A stretch of DNA of 64,000 nucleotides from Bacteroidota bacterium (GCA_023437225.1 JAEZGS010000017.1:310001-374000), one strand, 5' to 3'; shown: positions 41,826 through 51,703, counted from the stretch's first letter. A program made the numbers and translations. Notes: generated by a model from the sequence alone, not told the origin.

Positions 41826-44270
41826 TTAGGATTTTGAGAATGTCATTTTCGAGAGTATCCTTTTGTCGTTCTTTTCATCCGCTTTCATGAGCCAGAGTCG
41901 ATAATTCTTTCCTGCAACCCAGTCGTCAACAAAATTGTCGTAATAGCGGCTTCCCGGGTTACCGATCTGTCCTCCCGGATAGATGCCATAGGCTTCAACG
42001 TCGTCCGTGAGATGAACGATCATTTTCCAGCTGGGTGCATGATATCTCTTCGTTGCATTTACGATATGCGGTCCGCCCCCTGTTCGAAGATGGAACCGAC
42101 TTAGTGCTGCAATACGAAGAAGATGTCTGACTCCTGAATCCTTGTATTTGCTCCAGCTCAGCTTCTTTTCATTCTCCAGTTCCTGTAGCTCGGGTACCGC
42201 TTTGCGAAAGGCGGCTGTGACCTGTTGCATCAACGTTTCCTTCTCAGGGGTGTTCACGTTATCTGTAAAGATGTATATCGAATCGCGCAATAGTCCTTCA
42301 ACCAGGGTGAAGTCCTGCGGGTAACACCACCTGCCTTTCACCTTTTGCAGTTCGTCGAGCCAGATCACGGACTGAAGGGAATCAAACCATACCGTGAAAA
42401 CGGTAGCGCCGTTTTCATCAGGATCGTTGCGATAATTCCATTGCTCTACGATTTGCAGATAACGTGTTTCCAGGTCATTAAGAACGCTTCGATCCACATT
42501 CCTGATCAACAAAGGAAGAATATCCTGTGCAAATAAATTTGAATTATCGTTTTGCAACGCGAGCATATCCGCCGGTGTGATGTTTTGCATTGGCGCCAAC
42601 TTTCGATTGATGATGCGCCCTCTGTATAAATCATGGGTTCCGCCCACATAATAAGGATAGGTCGAATCGGTTGCATGCTGGTTGGCGCTGCTTACGAAAC
42701 CTCTTTCGGGGTTGATATGATGGGGATTTTCTTTTTTAGGGATATCTGCCTGCCAGAAATAAGTGCTGTCTGTTCCGGGCATGATAAAATCTCCCTGCCG
42801 TTTCCATTTAGCCGGAAAGGATCCCATTTGCCAGATCGCTATATCGTTGGATTTACTCGCAAAAACAAAATTTTGACCGGGGCAACTGAAGCCATCAATG
42901 GCTTTTCTATAATCTGAATAATTTTTGGCGCGATTCAAATCAATGAATGATTTCATTTCATTATTTCCATCGTGCGCTTTCCACCTTACCGCAAGATCAA
43001 GATGGTGTTCCGCTCTTCCATTTCCGTCAAAATTTCTATCATACATCACCGGGCCGATCAATGTATAGGAAACTGTATCGAGAAAAACACCGCCACCTTT
43101 GATGCGATACTCTTCGACTTTTTTCTCTACATCAAGATATGCTCCATTGAATAAATACTGCGATCTGTCTTCATTGAATTGAATGGCGTAATAATCCTTA
43201 ACATCTTGTTCAGCGTTCGTTACTCCCCATGCAATACTGTCGTTAAATCCAATGATCACTGCCGGTGCTCCCGGAAAGCTCGCACCATAAACATTCGATC
43301 CCGGAACGCTGATCTGCATTTCATACCACAAAGAAGGAAGATTTATACCAAGATGCGGATCATTGCAAAGTATGGGTCTGCCACTTGCCGTTTTGGATCC
43401 GTTTACTGCCCAATTGTTACTACCATTGTCCCTGTCTGGTTCCGTTTCTACGATGGATAAAGAATCTCCGCCCGAAAAATACAATGAATCGATGTGCATC
43501 GGCATCTTAACCTTCACTGACGCCGTATCGAATATTGTTCCGGGTGGGACGATTGGATCAAGAGAGTCCTGCGTGATAGGATACAGCTTGTCAAACGTGA
43601 AGCTGTTAAATACCTTTCTTGCATTTGTGTATTCGATATCGTTTTCCTGACCGGTAAGTTCGTAGCTCATGTACATCAGGAACAAGGCCGTCTTAAAATT
43701 CGACCACAACTCAGGCTCATAATTTAGCAAGCGATATTCCAATGGGAGATCCGCATTGGTAAGCTGTCCGATATACGCGTTGACCCCACTTGTGTATGCA
43801 TCAAGATGTGATTTGGACTCACTGTCGGCTTCAATGGCTTTCAAAGAATTCATCGCACCATACACCATACCCAGCCTTCTCATGGTGCGATCATTATTTA
43901 ATATCGCGCTGTCAGGACCTGCACCGAGTATTTCACTCAGTCGACCCGCAGCGGCATGTGTTTGAAATTCCATTTGCCAAAGCCTGAACTTCGCATGAAG
44001 GTATCCCTGTACAAAGAATGCATCTTGTTCGCTGGATGCGAAGACATGGGGCACCATACGTTCATCGAAATAAACTTCGGCCTTAGCATTCAGCTTATCG
44101 AAGTTAAGCTGATCATCATAGCTTTTGTTGACTGGTTCTGCATTTAACCAGAATCCATGTTGCGGACTGAGAAACCGGCCAAGAGGAGGAATATCGCCCC
44201 ATTGCATACTTAACACTACAATGAGCAGCAATGTACCTATCAATGAAGCACTAAAAGGAATCCATCTCAT
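41826..44270 (-). CDS. Penicillin acylase family Ntn-hydrolase
   Basis: The 814-residue precursor has an N-terminal membrane helix/signal (about 5-22), an alpha-chain region and a linker ending before Ser284 in DNGSNNWAVNGSKTASG, the expected nucleophile exposed by autocleavage. The beta-chain shows NDPHLGI, IIGFNDSIAWGVTN and HLTDDVEAYGIYPGGQIGNPGSRYYDNFVDDW. Family members cleave amides such as beta-lactam side chains and acyl-homoserine lactones; the natural substrate here is unknown. It acts outside the cytoplasm. The small membrane gene follows directly. Confidence 0.92.
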   Translation of the reverse strand: MRWIPFSASLIGTLLLIVVLSMQWGDIPPLGRFLSPQHGFWLNAEPVNKSYDDQLNFDKLNAKAEVYFDERMVPHVFASSEQDAFFVQGYLHAKFRLWQMEFQTHAAAGRLSEILGAGPDSAILNNDRTMRRLGMVYGAMNSLKAIEADSESKSHLDAYTSGVNAYIGQLTNADLPLEYRLLNYEPELWSNFKTALFLMYMSYELTGQENDIEYTNARKVFNSFTFDKLYPITQDSLDPIVPPGTIFDTASVKVKMPMHIDSLYFSGGDSLSIVETEPDRDNGSNNWAVNGSKTASGRPILCNDPHLGINLPSLWYEMQISVPGSNVYGASFPGAPAVIIGFNDSIAWGVTNAEQDVKDYYAIQFNEDRSQYLFNGAYLDVEKKVEEYRIKGGGVFLDTVSYTLIGPVMYDRNFDGNGRAEHHLDLAVRWKAHDGNNEMKSFIDLNRAKNYSDYRKAIDGFSCPGQNFVFASKSNDIAIWQMGSFPAKWKRQGDFIMPGTDSTYFWQADIPKKENPHHINPERGFVSSANQHATDSTYPYYVGGTHDLYRGRIINRKLAPMQNITPADMLALQNDNSNLFAQDILPLLIRNVDRSVLNDLETRYLQIVEQWNYRNDPDENGATVFTVWFDSLQSVIWLDELQKVKGRWCYPQDFTLVEGLLRDSIYIFTDNVNTPEKETLMQQVTAAFRKAVPELQELENEKKLSWSKYKDSGVRHLLRIAALSRFHLRTGGGPHIVNATKRYHAPSWKMIVHLTDDVEAYGIYPGGQIGNPGSRYYDNFVDDWVAGKNYRLWLMKADEKNDKRILSKMTFSKS

Positions 44271-44309
44271 AAGTGGGTATCATGGGTTTATGTGTCTAAT
44301 GTAATAATT

Positions 44310-44906
44310 TCAATGCATTCTGTCGCCACGTAATTCCAACTGCTTCATAATCTCAGATTCCTTCTCAAGCCATTGATGCCAACGGTTACGACATCTTTCC
44401 TTTCCAAACATGTCATCTGCCATATCCAGAAACAAATGATAATGGCCGGCTTCGCTTTCCATGAACCTGCGATAAAAAGAACGCAGGTATTCATCATCGA
44501 GCCCTTCACTTAGTCGCTTGAAACGTTCGCAGCTCCGAGCTTCGATCAATGCACATATAAGCAGTTTATCGAGGAGGCGATCCTGCTCGCTACCACCCTT
44601 AATTTCAAAAGCAAGCAGTTGGTTTACATATTCATCCTTTCGTTGCTTTCCAAGTTTCAAACCCCGCTTTTTCAACTCGGCCAATACCATTCGAAAGTGC
44701 CCCCATTCCTCTGTAACTATGGGAGCAAGCTCTTCAACAATCCTTTCATGTTCGCTGTATCGCTGTATGATTGAAATGCAACTTGTTGCCGCCTTTTGTT
44801 CGCAATATGCATGATCAGTAAGGATCTCTTCCAATGAAATGCTTGCGAGATCCACCCATCGCGGATCTGTAGGGAGTTTTAATCCAAGTATATTTTTATC
44901 TTCCAT
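44310..44906 (-). CDS. miaE: tRNA-(ms2io6A)-hydroxylase MiaE
   Basis: MiaE is a diiron enzyme that hydroxylates 2-methylthio-N6-isopentenyladenosine at tRNA position 37. The 198-residue protein has the ferritin-like ligand motifs DHAYCEQKAAT, EEWGHFRMVLAEL, LIEARSCERFK and MESEAGHYHLF. It lies four bases after the SMUG2-like gene and belongs to the same minus-strand run. Confidence 0.93.
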   Translation of the reverse strand: MEDKNILGLKLPTDPRWVDLASISLEEILTDHAYCEQKAATSCISIIQRYSEHERIVEELAPIVTEEWGHFRMVLAELKKRGLKLGKQRKDEYVNQLLAFEIKGGSEQDRLLDKLLICALIEARSCERFKRLSEGLDDEYLRSFYRRFMESEAGHYHLFLDMADDMFGKERCRNRWHQWLEKESEIMKQLELRGDRMH

Positions 44907-44910
44907 AGCT

Positions 44911-45600
44911 TCAGGTGGCCGTTAATAAGTCTAAATATTTTTGAACAAACTGATCCATTGTTTTCCGCCTGTATTGCATCACCCATCGGGGATGCGGCAA
45001 GGGTATGATCTCAGAAAAAAAATGATTCTCTTCGTTCAGTTTTCTAAAAATTGAATAGTTGGTTCCTTCGCCGAGGCAGAAGGTTTTGTTACGATCGATG
45101 TGTAGATGTTCTATCTGTTGTTGAATGCAATCGATGATAAACGGGCGACTGTCCTTTATCAGCTGCTTGTCGTCATAGTAATTGAGATTGATTCCATTCT
45201 TTGTAAACCCCAGCGGCGACAATGCGGAGATGAAAAAGTCAGAGTAAAACTTCGAGGGTCCACCATATGCCTTAACGACCTCATATATGAAAACTGATGA
45301 GAGTTCAGGTTTTTGTTGAAACGGATTATCAATGCCGCAATCTTGCTTTAAGCGGATGGGATCTGTAAATGGTATCCCTGTAATACCGCCCCCAAACCTC
45401 CCTGGGTTAATACCAAAAATTATTTTGCGTTTCTTATTATCGCTATAATACTTTTTGTAAAACTTTTCAGTATACAGCCATGAAACGGGATCCGTAAAAG
45501 GATTCATTATATGAATACCATCAGACATTCTGAAATCCGGATTAAGTGTGCGGTAGAACCCAAGCATTGCTTCCGCTGCCGTTTGATTTTTGTCACTCAT
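44911..45600 (-). CDS. SMUG2-type uracil-DNA glycosylase family protein
   Basis: The 229-residue protein has the glycosylase active-site motif FGINPGRFGGGITGIPFTDP and the C-terminal PLPHPRWVMQYRRK, which match the SMUG2/DUF4918 branch of the uracil-DNA glycosylase superfamily. The asparagine in GINPG is the SMUG-type catalytic residue. It overlaps the GSCFA gene by eight bases. The window also encodes a family-1 UNG at 25097, so two distinct enzymes guard against uracil or related lesions. Confidence 0.85.
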   Translation of the reverse strand: MSDKNQTAAEAMLGFYRTLNPDFRMSDGIHIMNPFTDPVSWLYTEKFYKKYYSDNKKRKIIFGINPGRFGGGITGIPFTDPIRLKQDCGIDNPFQQKPELSSVFIYEVVKAYGGPSKFYSDFFISALSPLGFTKNGINLNYYDDKQLIKDSRPFIIDCIQQQIEHLHIDRNKTFCLGEGTNYSIFRKLNEENHFFSEIIPLPHPRWVMQYRRKTMDQFVQKYLDLLTAT

Positions 45601-46600
45601 CGTTTAACTGTTGATCGTTGATCAGTTTAAGCTGTTCAGTAAAATCAAGTTCCGGATGAAGAGCATTAAGTTCTTCTATTTTTTTCTTTAGTGAAGACAA
45701 AAAACTTTGATGTGCAGGAGTGGCAGGATGGAACGGCCGATGCTTACTCGACGTAATAATTTCCTGGACGCGCTGCATCAGGTGCTGTGATTCTATATCA
45801 ATAAAAGATTGCGCGAATTTCGAAGTAACGAACTGTGTTGCCTGATAGTTCGGATGAACCAAATCGATATCATAAAACCGGTAATCGCGAAGTACATCTA
45901 TGACCAATTCATAGGCAGGAAAATAATGCAACCTGTCAAACTTGTTTACAAGGTGATGAACCACTTCTATCAAACGCGCCTTACTTCTGTTGTTATCTAT
46001 CAGCCCGTCACGCCCGTGACGAACGGGGCTAACAGTGAAAATAACCTGCAGCTTTGGATTGAAATGAAACAGTTGATGAAGGCAATTGTCAAGCGAGGCA
46101 TTGATCTTTTCAACGGATAGAAGCTCCTTTAAAAATAGGTTGGCAGGTGCTTTATGGCAATTTGCAACATCTACACCTGTTTCACGAAGTTTGTATGAAA
46201 AGGAAGTACCAAGAGTTATGATCAGCCAGTTTGCATCCTTAAGGAACTCATGTGCCTGCTGATGTGAATCGTTTATTTGTTTATACACCTGTTCTTTGTC
46301 TGTACCCGAGAACCTGCTGTGATGTTCCCAGCTTTGCCAGATATCGTTATGAAAAAATAAGTCAATGTTTTTATAATGATCCTTTCGAGTGTATGCAACC
46401 AGGCTTTGGGCTACGCTTAAAGGATCGAAAAGAATTCCGTTTGGGTTCTGCATCACGCTGAATTTCATATCGTGTAAATAATTGCCGATATGCTCTGTGA
46501 AGCAGGAACCAATAAGCATGATCTTCTCTTTGAAACGAATGTATTTTCCTGGAGACGGTATTTTCAGCTCCATCATAAATTTATGTTCGTTCATCTTCAT
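45593..46600 (-). CDS. GSCFA-domain protein
   Basis: The 335-residue protein carries the motif LIGSCFTEHIGNYL near residue 30, which gives the GSCFA family its name, and DIDLVHPNYQAT near the end. The family belongs to the SGNH/GDSL hydrolase group, with Ser in GSCF and a C-terminal HPN motif as the putative Ser-His pair. It may be a carbohydrate or lipid esterase; the substrate is unknown. Its start codon overlaps the stop of the lyase gene. Confidence 0.88.
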   Translation of the reverse strand: MKMNEHKFMMELKIPSPGKYIRFKEKIMLIGSCFTEHIGNYLHDMKFSVMQNPNGILFDPLSVAQSLVAYTRKDHYKNIDLFFHNDIWQSWEHHSRFSGTDKEQVYKQINDSHQQAHEFLKDANWLIITLGTSFSYKLRETGVDVANCHKAPANLFLKELLSVEKINASLDNCLHQLFHFNPKLQVIFTVSPVRHGRDGLIDNNRSKARLIEVVHHLVNKFDRLHYFPAYELVIDVLRDYRFYDIDLVHPNYQATQFVTSKFAQSFIDIESQHLMQRVQEIITSSKHRPFHPATPAHQSFLSSLKKKIEELNALHPELDFTEQLKLINDQQLNDE

Positions 46601-47469
46601 CAGTTTCTAATAAATATTGCCGATGCTATTGCCGCGGCTTTTTGAAGAGCAGTTGCATTGATTGAAGGCGCTACACCTTTATCCGTAAAGTATTTCAACA
46701 ACTCTTCGGTATCGATATTTCCCACAAGCTCATCCTTTGCCATCGGGCATCCCCCAATTCCCTTCATTGCAGAATCAAATCTCATGCAGCCCGCCTGCAG
46801 GGCGGCGCCTATCTTATCTTCCCAGGAATCGGCCCGTGCGTGCAAATGCATACCGATCTCGGTTTGAGGAAATTCTTTTATCGTAAGTTCTGTGAGCTCC
46901 TGAACCTGTTTTGCGGAAGCAAGTCCAACAGTATCTGCAAGTGAAAAAGACTGAACACCTGCATTGTGCAGCTGCTCCATCCAGGCTATTACCTCTTCAA
47001 CGGAATACGAATCACCGTAAGGATTGCCAAAGCCCATCGAGATATAAACCACCAGTTTTTTTCCTGCTTCGTGAATCTGCGGAACAACCTCTTTTAACAT
47101 CGTCAATGCATCTTCGATCGAGCTATTTGTATTGCGCTGTTGAAATGTTTCAGAGACTGAAAACGGATAGCCAAGTATATCAATCTGGTGGTAGCTGCAG
47201 GCTTGCTGAACACCTTTCCGATTGGCAACAATTGCAAGAAGTTCGGTGTTCGTGTTCGATAGATCTAGTGAAGACAACACTTCCGCTGTATCTGCCATTT
47301 GTGGGATAGCCTTTGGCGATACAAAACTTCCAAAATCAAGTACATCGAAGCCTACGTCTAACAACGATTGCAGGTATATGATCTTCTGTTCAGTGGGGAT
47401 AATGGATGGCCATCCCTGCATTGCATCGCGGGGACATTCAACAAGTTTGACGGTTGAACGATCTCTCAT
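46600..47469 (-). CDS. Hydroxymethylglutaryl-CoA lyase
   Basis: HMG-CoA lyase splits HMG-CoA into acetyl-CoA and acetoacetate, the last step of leucine degradation. The 289-residue TIM-barrel protein has VECPRDAMQGW with the catalytic Arg-Asp, metal-binding HLHAR, and the signature SAMKGIGGCPMAKDELVGNI with the active-site Cys. The start is degenerate compared with the usual VGPRDGLQ, so isopropylmalate/citramalate-type activity is possible but the GGCP loop favours the lyase. Gene order is after rlmB with a 35-base gap. Confidence 0.88.
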   Translation of the reverse strand: MRDRSTVKLVECPRDAMQGWPSIIPTEQKIIYLQSLLDVGFDVLDFGSFVSPKAIPQMADTAEVLSSLDLSNTNTELLAIVANRKGVQQACSYHQIDILGYPFSVSETFQQRNTNSSIEDALTMLKEVVPQIHEAGKKLVVYISMGFGNPYGDSYSVEEVIAWMEQLHNAGVQSFSLADTVGLASAKQVQELTELTIKEFPQTEIGMHLHARADSWEDKIGAALQAGCMRFDSAMKGIGGCPMAKDELVGNIDTEELLKYFTDKGVAPSINATALQKAAAIASAIFIRN

Positions 47470-47504
47470 TGAACAAATGTGCAGTATTTCTTTGAAACCT
47501 TTTG

Positions 47505-48278
47505 CTAAGAAGCGAGGAGACGTTGTTTCATTGCTTCATAAAGAATTATTCCGGTTGCAATTGAAACGTTGAATGAGTCAAAATCACCGGCCATAGGTAT
47601 GCTGAATTTTTCGTCTGCTGCTTTCGCAAGATAAGCCTGCACACCAGTTTCTTCATTACCCATGATCACACAACAAGGATCTTTATAGTCAATGTCATAA
47701 ACCATTTTTTCTTGCTGCATCGCCGATGTGAAAACGCGAATGCCGTTGAGATGTAATTCATCAATGGCTTTCAGCAGACTGCCTACCCGGCAAATATGAA
47801 TCTTTTCGAGTGCGCCGGCCGAAGACTTCATTGCTTCCTCATTCAGTGCGCCAGTGCCTTTGTCCGGTATAATGATCGCCTGCGCCCCGCAACACAAAGC
47901 AGTGCGGGCTATTGCGCCGATATTGCGCACATCAGTAACGCCATCAAGCATCAGCATCAATGGATTTGCCCCCGATGCCAGAACATGGTCGATCACCTGT
48001 TGTAATTCGAGATAAGTCACAAGTCCTGCAAATGCAATAACACCCTGGTGATTGGCTTTCGTTAGCGAATGCATTTTTTCAGGAGGTACCTGCTGGATCG
48101 GGATAGCATACTGTTTTGCAAGTTTGCGTATCTCGCCAATCGATTCGCCACTTACATTTCTTTGAAACAAGATCTTTTCTATGGGCCTGCCTGCTTCAAT
48201 CGCTTCAATCAGTGGCTGCCGCCCTATGATCAATGTTGGCTTGCTTCGCTTTTCGCGGTTATGATATTCTGCCATCAA
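47505..48278 (-). CDS. rlmB: 23S rRNA (guanosine-2'-O-)-methyltransferase RlmB
   Basis: RlmB methylates the 2'-O of G2251 in 23S rRNA, a SPOUT-fold enzyme. The 257-residue protein has an N-terminal substrate-binding domain, then the SPOUT motifs LMLDGVTDVRNIGAIARTA, CCVIMGNEETGVQ and FSIPMAGDFDSFNVSIATGIILYEA with the trefoil-knot SAM site. It overlaps the upstream Nudix gene by 20 bases, so the two are translationally coupled. Confidence 0.94.
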   Translation of the reverse strand: MMAEYHNREKRSKPTLIIGRQPLIEAIEAGRPIEKILFQRNVSGESIGEIRKLAKQYAIPIQQVPPEKMHSLTKANHQGVIAFAGLVTYLELQQVIDHVLASGANPLMLMLDGVTDVRNIGAIARTALCCGAQAIIIPDKGTGALNEEAMKSSAGALEKIHICRVGSLLKAIDELHLNGIRVFTSAMQQEKMVYDIDYKDPCCVIMGNEETGVQAYLAKAADEKFSIPMAGDFDSFNVSIATGIILYEAMKQRLLAS

Positions 48279-48825
48279 TCAACATTAGTTTGACTTTATA
48301 AATTGCGGCCATCGAAATTGAATCAGTGATCCGTCCATCTTCAACCATTTGGTACGCTTCGTCAAAATGAACTTTACGCACAGCAAGTTGTTCCGTTTCT
48401 TCGGGCATTGCCTCATGTTGTTCCAGGTCTCTTGCAAGATATACTACACCGAATTCATCTGCAATTGAGTTGGTAAGGTGCATATCAAAAAGGTGTGACC
48501 ATTTTTTCGCTTTCAGACCTGTTTCTTCCAATAGCTCACGCTTCGCGGTTTCCAGGGGCTCTTCATCCGGAGGGCAACCGCCTTCCGGTATTTCCCAGCT
48601 GTATTTTCCGAGTGTAAAACGGAACTGACCTACGAGGTAGGTATTCAAATTTTCGTCAAGGGGGAAGATGCCGACACCCGTATTTTTAAAGTGCACTTTA
48701 CCATATATGCCCTCTCTTCCCGCCGGATTGATGACATCAAATTCAGTGACTTTCATCCAGGGGTTTTCATAGATGAATTTTTCCCGGACGATCTTCCATG
48801 GGTTGTGCTCCTCATTCACCGTCAT
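48259..48825 (-). CDS. Nudix hydrolase (ADP-ribose pyrophosphatase-like)
   Basis: The 188-residue protein carries a perfect Nudix box (Gx5Ex7REUxEExGU) at residues 82-104 with Glu100 and Glu101 as metal ligands. The upstream strand VGQFRFTLGKYSWEIPEG matches ADP-ribose/ADP-sugar pyrophosphatases. It probably clears ADP-ribose or a related toxic nucleotide; exact substrate is open. It leads a minus-strand operon through rlmB, the lyase, GSCFA, the glycosylase and miaE. Confidence 0.9.
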   Translation of the reverse strand: MTVNEEHNPWKIVREKFIYENPWMKVTEFDVINPAGREGIYGKVHFKNTGVGIFPLDENLNTYLVGQFRFTLGKYSWEIPEGGCPPDEEPLETAKRELLEETGLKAKKWSHLFDMHLTNSIADEFGVVYLARDLEQHEAMPEETEQLAVRKVHFDEAYQMVEDGRITDSISMAAIYKVKLMLIDGRIS

Positions 48826-48836
48826 ACTATTCTTTT

Positions 48837-48876
48837 AAAAAAAAATACCAGTTCTGGATAAGTGCCGGAACTGGTA
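48837..48876 (-). terminator. Strong terminator after metK
   Basis: TACCAGTTCTGG (48846-48857) pairs with CCGGAACTGGTA (48865-48876), 12 pairs with one G-T, around ATAAGTG. Read on the minus strand it runs into nine T residues (48837-48845). It isolates metK from the Nudix operon. Confidence 0.9.
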
Positions 48877-48897
48877 ATGATAAATATGTTGAAGAAA

Positions 48898-50154
48898 TTA
48901 ATTGAGATTGAAAGCTTCCTTCACCTGGTCAACATAGTCGAGCTTCTCCCAGGTAAACAGTTCAACTGTAACGTTGACCTCTCTTCCCTCCGGTGAGCGG
49001 AAACTCTTTTGTTTGATCTCCGGCTTTCGGCCCATGTGTCCATAAGCTGCAGTTTCACTGTATATAGGGCTCCTCAATTTCAGTCTCTGTTCGATGAAAT
49101 AAGGTCGCATATCGAAGATCTCTTCCACCTTCTTAGCGATTTCACCGTCGGTCATATTTACTTTTGCAGTACCGTTTGTGTTAACATAAACACCCATTGG
49201 ACGCGCAACTCCGATAGCATATGAAACCTGCACCAGCACCTCGTCACACAGACCTGCTGCGACAAGATTCTTAGCGATATGACGGGTTGCATAAGCGGCC
49301 GAGCGATCCACTTTTGAAGGATCTTTTCCACTGAATGCACCACCACCGTGAGCACCCTTTCCACCGTAAGTGTCAACGATGATCTTGCGTCCTGTAAGAC
49401 CAGTATCGCCATGCGGTCCACCGATCACAAACTTACCGGTAGGGTTCACGTAATACTTAATGTCATCATTGAACAAATGCTGGTATGTGGTATACTTTGC
49501 TTTTACACGTGGGATAAGGATGTTAATGATATCCTCTCTTATTTTTTTCTGCATCAGTTCTTCGCTCGGATCGAACTCATCATGTTGTGTTGAAATAACG
49601 ATGGTGTCGATACGCGAAGGCTTATTGTTATCATCATACTCAAGCGTTACCTGACTTTTTGCATCAGGACGCAGGTATTTGATCTCATTGTTTTCTCTTC
49701 TGATCTCAGCAAGTTCGATCAACAGCTTATGTGCAAGGTCTAGTGCGAGCGGCATGTAATCGTCGCTTTCATTAACTGCATAACCGAACATCATTCCCTG
49801 GTCGCCTGCACCCTGCTCTTCCTTTTGTTGACGATCCACACCCTGGTTAATGTCGGCAGACTGCTCATGAATAGCAGATAACACCCCACAGGAATTAGCT
49901 TCGAACATATACTCACTCTTCGTGTAGCCAATGTTGCGGATTACGCCGCGTGCGATGTCCTGAACATCAAGATATGCTTTGGACTTAACCTCGCCTGCCA
50001 ATACAACCTGGCCGGTTGTTACAAGTGTTTCGCAAGCAACCTTAGACTGTGGATCGAAGGCAAGAAAATTATCAATTAGTGCATCGGAAATCTGGTCAGC
50101 CACTTTATCAGGATGTCCTTCAGATACACTTTCGGAAGTAAACAAATAAGGCAT
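48898..50154 (-). CDS. metK: S-adenosylmethionine synthetase
   Basis: MetK makes SAM from methionine and ATP. The 418-residue protein has SEGHPDKVADQISDA, GAGDQGMMFGYA and the signature GGGAFSGKDPSKVDRSAAY, with DVRP-type end regions. It is monocistronic: a -7 element stands 44 bases ahead and a strong terminator follows. No SAM riboswitch fits into the 62-base leader region. SAM from it would feed rimO, pcm, rlmB and the radical SAM enzymes seen in this window. Confidence 0.98.
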   Translation of the reverse strand: MPYLFTSESVSEGHPDKVADQISDALIDNFLAFDPQSKVACETLVTTGQVVLAGEVKSKAYLDVQDIARGVIRNIGYTKSEYMFEANSCGVLSAIHEQSADINQGVDRQQKEEQGAGDQGMMFGYAVNESDDYMPLALDLAHKLLIELAEIRRENNEIKYLRPDAKSQVTLEYDDNNKPSRIDTIVISTQHDEFDPSEELMQKKIREDIINILIPRVKAKYTTYQHLFNDDIKYYVNPTGKFVIGGPHGDTGLTGRKIIVDTYGGKGAHGGGAFSGKDPSKVDRSAAYATRHIAKNLVAAGLCDEVLVQVSYAIGVARPMGVYVNTNGTAKVNMTDGEIAKKVEEIFDMRPYFIEQRLKLRSPIYSETAAYGHMGRKPEIKQKSFRSPEGREVNVTVELFTWEKLDYVDQVKEAFNLN

Positions 50155-50197
50155 GGAGTCTGTTTTGAATTAAACTATCGGCTTAAAAAATCCGCCG

Positions 50198-50205
50198 CAA
50201 ATATA
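50198..50205 (-). promoter_or_regulatory. -7 element of the metK promoter
   Basis: The minus strand reads TATATTTG, an exact TAnnTTTG, 43 bases before the metK ATG. It lies in the 62-base gap after DUF4270. Confidence 0.6.
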
Positions 50206-50216
50206 GATAGCCGGCA

Positions 50217-51677
50217 CTAAATTTTAGAATAAATAATTCGAAGCCTCATACGGTGTGTTGGATGTGCACCACCTCCTACAACAACGCGTCCTGCGCCAAG
50301 TTGCCTGTTAAGAAATACACTGAACGTTGTGCTGGACAGTGCACCTGTTGGTGCCATATAAAATGGCATCGAAATGTAGGGTGCGTACACACGGAGTGTA
50401 TAAGAAGGATTGTTCTTTGTCACTATTCCCTGCAGGTATCTCGTTAGGTTGAACTTGTAACCATTCTTTTGATAGATGCCACCAAAACTTCTGATGTCAT
50501 ACCCGGGGTCTTCGCTTGAAGGAACAAAGTCATTCCTGATTGTAAATGCGGTATCGCCTGCGGCATTGATCGCGTCCAGAAACAACACAGAAGGCGGAGT
50601 ATAAATGTTTTCGTCCTGTGAAGGTATTTTTTCAACAATCAGTTCTGCCAGATGCACCACACGATTGGTCAATGTATCGATGCCCGGAATTTTCAGGTTG
50701 GCAAATGATCCCGGTGAGGTTTGCAGATAAATGAGTTCGTCATTTGTGTTGCCATTTGTTACGTTGGCCAGGTAATTACCTGAAGGTGTACGCTTAACTA
50801 TGTTAGCATGTGGATCGAAATATGTTCTCACCGTATCCCTGGTACTGGCAAATACAAACATTGGATTGATCGTATCGAGTACTCCGTTGCGCATGACACG
50901 ACAATAGAATGTCAGTTTCGTTTTGGCATTGTCCTGAATATTGAAATAGGCAAGCGCTTTTTTTGAAGGCGATGCACCTTCATTGATCTTCACTTCAAAT
51001 CCCTTGAATACCGATTTGAAGGCATTGTGATCCTTATAAGCATTTGTTGTATCGTATTCTACAAACCGGCGTCCGAACTCGGTGTCCAAATTAATGCGCA
51101 GTTCGTTGGTCGTTTTCACCGTATCCCCCGAGTTTGCATAAACTACAGAATCATTCAGGGTTGTAAAGTTTACCAATTTTGAACCAAGTACCTGGGGGTA
51201 GGTCGGAAACGGAGCTACATTTATGCGATAAGAAGTATCACCTTTAAAAGGGAAATCATTATCCAACTCACGAACTTCAAATTGCTGCACAGAGGTTGAA
51301 TCGCCGTAAAGTCCAGCATAAGAAAGAGACAGTACCACCGAATCAATGAACACTGTATCTTTTTTCAAGAATGGATAGGTCTTGAATGACACCGGCTCGG
51401 TCGTGAAATATAGTGCTGCATCTGTTCTGCCAAACTCAGGATCGTTTTCTATAATACCGATCGCATGATTCGCTTCCTCCTGTAAATACATTCGAGTGGA
51501 ATCTTCCATCAATTGATTGTCCGTCTCGATATCAAGTACCGTTTGAAAGGTATTGATATTATCAACTGCCGGGATCAGGTCAATTCCAAGATCCGTAGAG
51601 TCAATTTTTGTGCAGGAATAAATGAAAATAGAAATGAATGCTGAAGCTAGAAAAATACCGGTTAATGAACGATTCAC
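50217..51677 (-). CDS. DUF4270 lipoprotein
   Basis: The 486-residue protein has a lipoprotein signal with lipobox FIYSC (Cys22) followed by TKIDSTDLGIDLIPAVDN, the DUF4270 opening. The remainder is beta-rich with FIDSVVLSLSYAGLYGDST and TRYLQGIV-type strands. DUF4270 is a Bacteroidota family of unknown function, exported and probably anchored to the outer membrane. It is cotranscribed behind the GT5-domain gene (26-base gap), an arrangement I believe is common in the phylum. Confidence 0.9.
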   Translation of the reverse strand: MNRSLTGIFLASAFISIFIYSCTKIDSTDLGIDLIPAVDNINTFQTVLDIETDNQLMEDSTRMYLQEEANHAIGIIENDPEFGRTDAALYFTTEPVSFKTYPFLKKDTVFIDSVVLSLSYAGLYGDSTSVQQFEVRELDNDFPFKGDTSYRINVAPFPTYPQVLGSKLVNFTTLNDSVVYANSGDTVKTTNELRINLDTEFGRRFVEYDTTNAYKDHNAFKSVFKGFEVKINEGASPSKKALAYFNIQDNAKTKLTFYCRVMRNGVLDTINPMFVFASTRDTVRTYFDPHANIVKRTPSGNYLANVTNGNTNDELIYLQTSPGSFANLKIPGIDTLTNRVVHLAELIVEKIPSQDENIYTPPSVLFLDAINAAGDTAFTIRNDFVPSSEDPGYDIRSFGGIYQKNGYKFNLTRYLQGIVTKNNPSYTLRVYAPYISMPFYMAPTGALSSTTFSVFLNRQLGAGRVVVGGGAHPTHRMRLRIIYSKI

Positions 51678-51703
51678 AAAATTCTTTGTTAGTGTTGATT
51701 GAC

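Noticed and set aside
50155..50216. Possible SAM riboswitch before metK
   Set aside because: The gap is only 62 bases, holds a -7 element, and shows no conserved riboswitch fold.
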